DNA from: Chitinophagaceae bacterium
GTDB lineage: Bacteria; Bacteroidota; Bacteroidia; Chitinophagales; Chitinophagaceae
Assembly (NCBI GenBank): GCA_024643645.1
Contig: JAHEMN010000004.1
Location: 1-56,109 of the forward strand
Direction of reading: 5' to 3'
DNA length: 56,109 nucleotides
The notes beneath the pieces are model-generated. The model did no database searches, had not been told where the DNA came from, and saw only the letters and a list, made by a program, of their open reading frames with translations. A program made the translations under genes and the position numbers. This document shows positions 55,501-56,109 of this stretch, piece after piece (positions within the stretch are counted from its first letter, which is position 1; each line of letters opens with the position of its first letter).

Positions 55501-56109
55501 GAAAGTAGTTGGTACTGTAACTGAAGATTGCAAACCACAAGCATCGTCATTACCAGCTACACATGTTAATGCTGCACATGTTCCACTGAAAACACCAATC
55601 TTAGTATCATAACCAGAACCGCAAAGGCTTAAAGTTGTTGTAGCACCTGTACCTGTAAATTTATACCAAACACCCGGTGCTGTTGTTAAATTTGTTGTAC
55701 AAGTTCCTGCAACAGGATCTGATGTTGCTCCTGCTGTAGTTCCAGCAATTGTTTGGCCACAGTTTATATTGATAGCTCCAGAACAATCATCATTAGGAAC
55801 AGGAGGTAAACATGTTCTGGTAAGTGTAAAGGCACCCGAGTTAGTTCCAAAACCTGTTACAATAACATAATATGTAACACCAAGGGTTGTGGGCACCGTA
55901 ACTGATGATTGTAAGCCACAGGCATCATCATTACCACCTACACAAACCAACGCTGCACATGTTCCTGAGAATACTCCAATTTTAGTATCATAGGAAGAAC
56001 CACAAAGGCTTAATGTATTTGAATTACCATCTCCAACAAAAGTGTACCAGACACTTGGTGCTGTACCCAAAGAAGTACCACAAGTTCCTACAGCATCAAG
56101 GGTAGCACC
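52555..56109 (-). CDS. Giant T9SS-secreted repeat protein (5' end beyond window)
   Basis: At least 1184 residues are visible and the frame is open at 56109, so the N-terminus is missing. Reading N to C, there are three Cys-rich units of about 125 residues (NDDCSGAININCG, GVWYKFTG, LSLCGSGYDTKIGVFSGTC, TTYYVLVTGFGTASG). An Ig/PKD-like domain and a proprotein-convertase P-like domain follow (HSWVGDLVFKLTSPCG, GTWTLNVSDNGGGDLGTL, roughly 54160-54600). More PKD/Ig-like repeats come next. The C-terminal type A sorting domain has AIILYPNPNNGNFNIRI and SSGTYMVKFF-like strands. It is probably exported by T9SS to the cell surface as an adhesin or enzyme; the missing N-terminus may hold the catalytic part. 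Confidence 0.85.
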   Translation of the reverse strand, partial: GATLDAVGTCGTSLGTAPSVWYTFVGDGNSNTLSLCGSSYDTKIGVFSGTCAALVCVGGNDDACGLQSSVTVPTTLGVTYYVIVTGFGTNSGAFTLTRTCLPPVPNDDCSGAININCGQTIAGTTAGATSDPVAGTCTTNLTTAPGVWYKFTGTGATTTLSLCGSGYDTKIGVFSGTCAALTCVAGNDDACGLQSSVTVPTTFGTTYYVLVTGFGTASGSFNLAMTCVYPNEDCSGAININCGQTINGTTAGATADAVGTCSTSLGTAPGVWYKFTGDGAANTLSLCGSGFDTKIGIFSGTCGALVCVGGNDDFAGCGLQSQITVPTSFGTTYYVLVTGFGTASGNYTLTRTCLPQCTGVPSPGFITGPTAIVCTNTSQMLTLSGYTTGVSGVTFQWKQSATSGGPYTSISGATNNTYTFTTNATAYFVCTVTCQYSSMSSTTSEFVVNVDKPIHTSITAIPSTFCTPGPTAISATVANGITVGGIGVIGTNTTSVAIPDNNPAGVNSAITLSAVNIPNAASLKVRINANHSWVGDLVFKLTSPCGVTYLFDRPGVPASTFGNSDNLGTSSASTPPPAVYTFDVGGATVLPETTGGSGFIASGVYKPSDAAGNAHNWAGITFPCAAAGTWTLNVSDNGGGDLGTLVDWQILGPVSGNYTHTLTGPGTITQNASTGTNNSTGNFSVTNLPAGTHTFSFTSTDVMGCSVTSPISVTVNQTPVGSASPQTICSGQTTNIPLSSTVAGSTFSWTAAIQTAPSGGTITGFSNCSTGCGSSIAHTLTNTGTNTGVVRYTVTNTTASGCTNTFTVDVTVNALPSILVQPVAAASPICPGFNANYSVTAGGTGITYQWQLSTAGTGGPWNNIANGPQYSGVTTNALTVLSVTAAQNGNLFRCVVTGTCTPSATSNAVTLVVATAPTITTQPTSRTVCSGTNTSFTVVASGVPSPTIYQWQVSTNAGSTWTNLTTGGSYTTTFTITGTTTTQSGNWYRCVVTNICGQTVNSANAILTVNPTPVVTTTPFAGKICLSDGPIALSGSPVGGSWSGIGVSGFNFVPASTAVGTYALTYTYTNTFGCTATATLNAKVEECQERVRLLRDNAIILYPNPNNGNFNIRINSVLYNYMGMYVYSTSGQLVKSQIFKGLTYGTVLPIDLTFLPSGTYMVKFFYDDGIRTSEKTFPVVIGRN
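55045..56109 (-). repeat. Three tandem repeat units of about 371-382 bp
   Basis: The GVWYKFTG/GVWYTFVG codons recur at about 55291, 55673 and 56044, and the CSGAININC codons at about 55384 and 55759. The DNA is nearly identical between units, which suggests recent duplication or gene conversion. The array probably continues past the window edge. Confidence 0.85.

Noticed and set aside
55045-56109. Regular repeats considered as a CRISPR or phage-tail array
   Set aside because: Units are about 375 bp, coding and in frame, with no 25-40 bp repeat/spacer pattern.

Overview
The window is 56 kb of AT-rich, gene-dense bacterial chromosome from a member of the Bacteroidota. The family Chitinophagaceae or a close relative is my best guess, but I could not test that. 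The phylum call rests on a MurF-alanine racemase fusion, the gliding proteins GldF and GldG, C-terminal type IX secretion (T9SS) sorting domains, TonB-dependent receptors with a HmuY partner, DUF4920 and DUF5777 proteins, and -7 promoter boxes of the form TAnnTTTG. I saw no tRNA or rRNA genes, insertion sequences, prophage genes or CRISPR array.

Layout. 1-3.1 kb: a truncated secreted phosphatase, fumC and a small unknown gene. 3.1-9.8 kb (minus strand): lspA, murF-alr, a TerC protein, gldG and gldF. 9.9-11.9 kb: iscA-like, iscU and iscS. 12.2-14.2 kb: a secreted protein, an unusual intergenic region with a perfect FNR/CRP-like palindrome, methylmalonyl-CoA epimerase and a frameshifted small gene. 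14.2-16.7 kb: rnc, fabF and acpP. 16.9-23.4 kb: an acetyltransferase, a YcxB-like protein, a PhoD-like phosphatase, a collagen-like lipoprotein, an outer-membrane barrel protein, a lipoprotein, an ABC ATPase and lpxA.

23.5-37.2 kb is the most distinctive part. A cysteine-rich AraC-type regulator is followed by a six-gene run coding for a small unknown protein, two c-type cytochrome lipoproteins, an OB-fold-like protein, a YceI protein and a DUF5777 barrel. An FNR-like site sits where a class II activator would bind. Next come a ChaN-type lipoprotein, a nitroreductase with a SET-domain methyltransferase, a di-heme cytochrome c peroxidase, a DUF4920 protein, a FecA-like receptor, and a HmuR-like receptor with HmuY. 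The stretch reads as a periplasmic and outer-membrane redox, iron and heme region.

37.3-52.5 kb is mostly housekeeping: ileS, a histone H1-like/DksA-like fusion, alanine dehydrogenase, tsaE, a copper-type P-ATPase, recQ, a possible 23-residue membrane peptide, a HerA-like ATPase, a GroES-like protein, an orphan OmpR-type regulator, ruvB and an M23-type protein. 52.5-56.1 kb is the C-terminal part of a very large T9SS-secreted repeat protein that runs off the window.

The best candidates for something undescribed are the 24.6-28.2 kb cytochrome/YceI/DUF5777 operon with its two candidate redox controls, and a possible pairing of the SET methyltransferase with the lysine-rich H1-like protein. 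All functional links are inferences from sequence and context.
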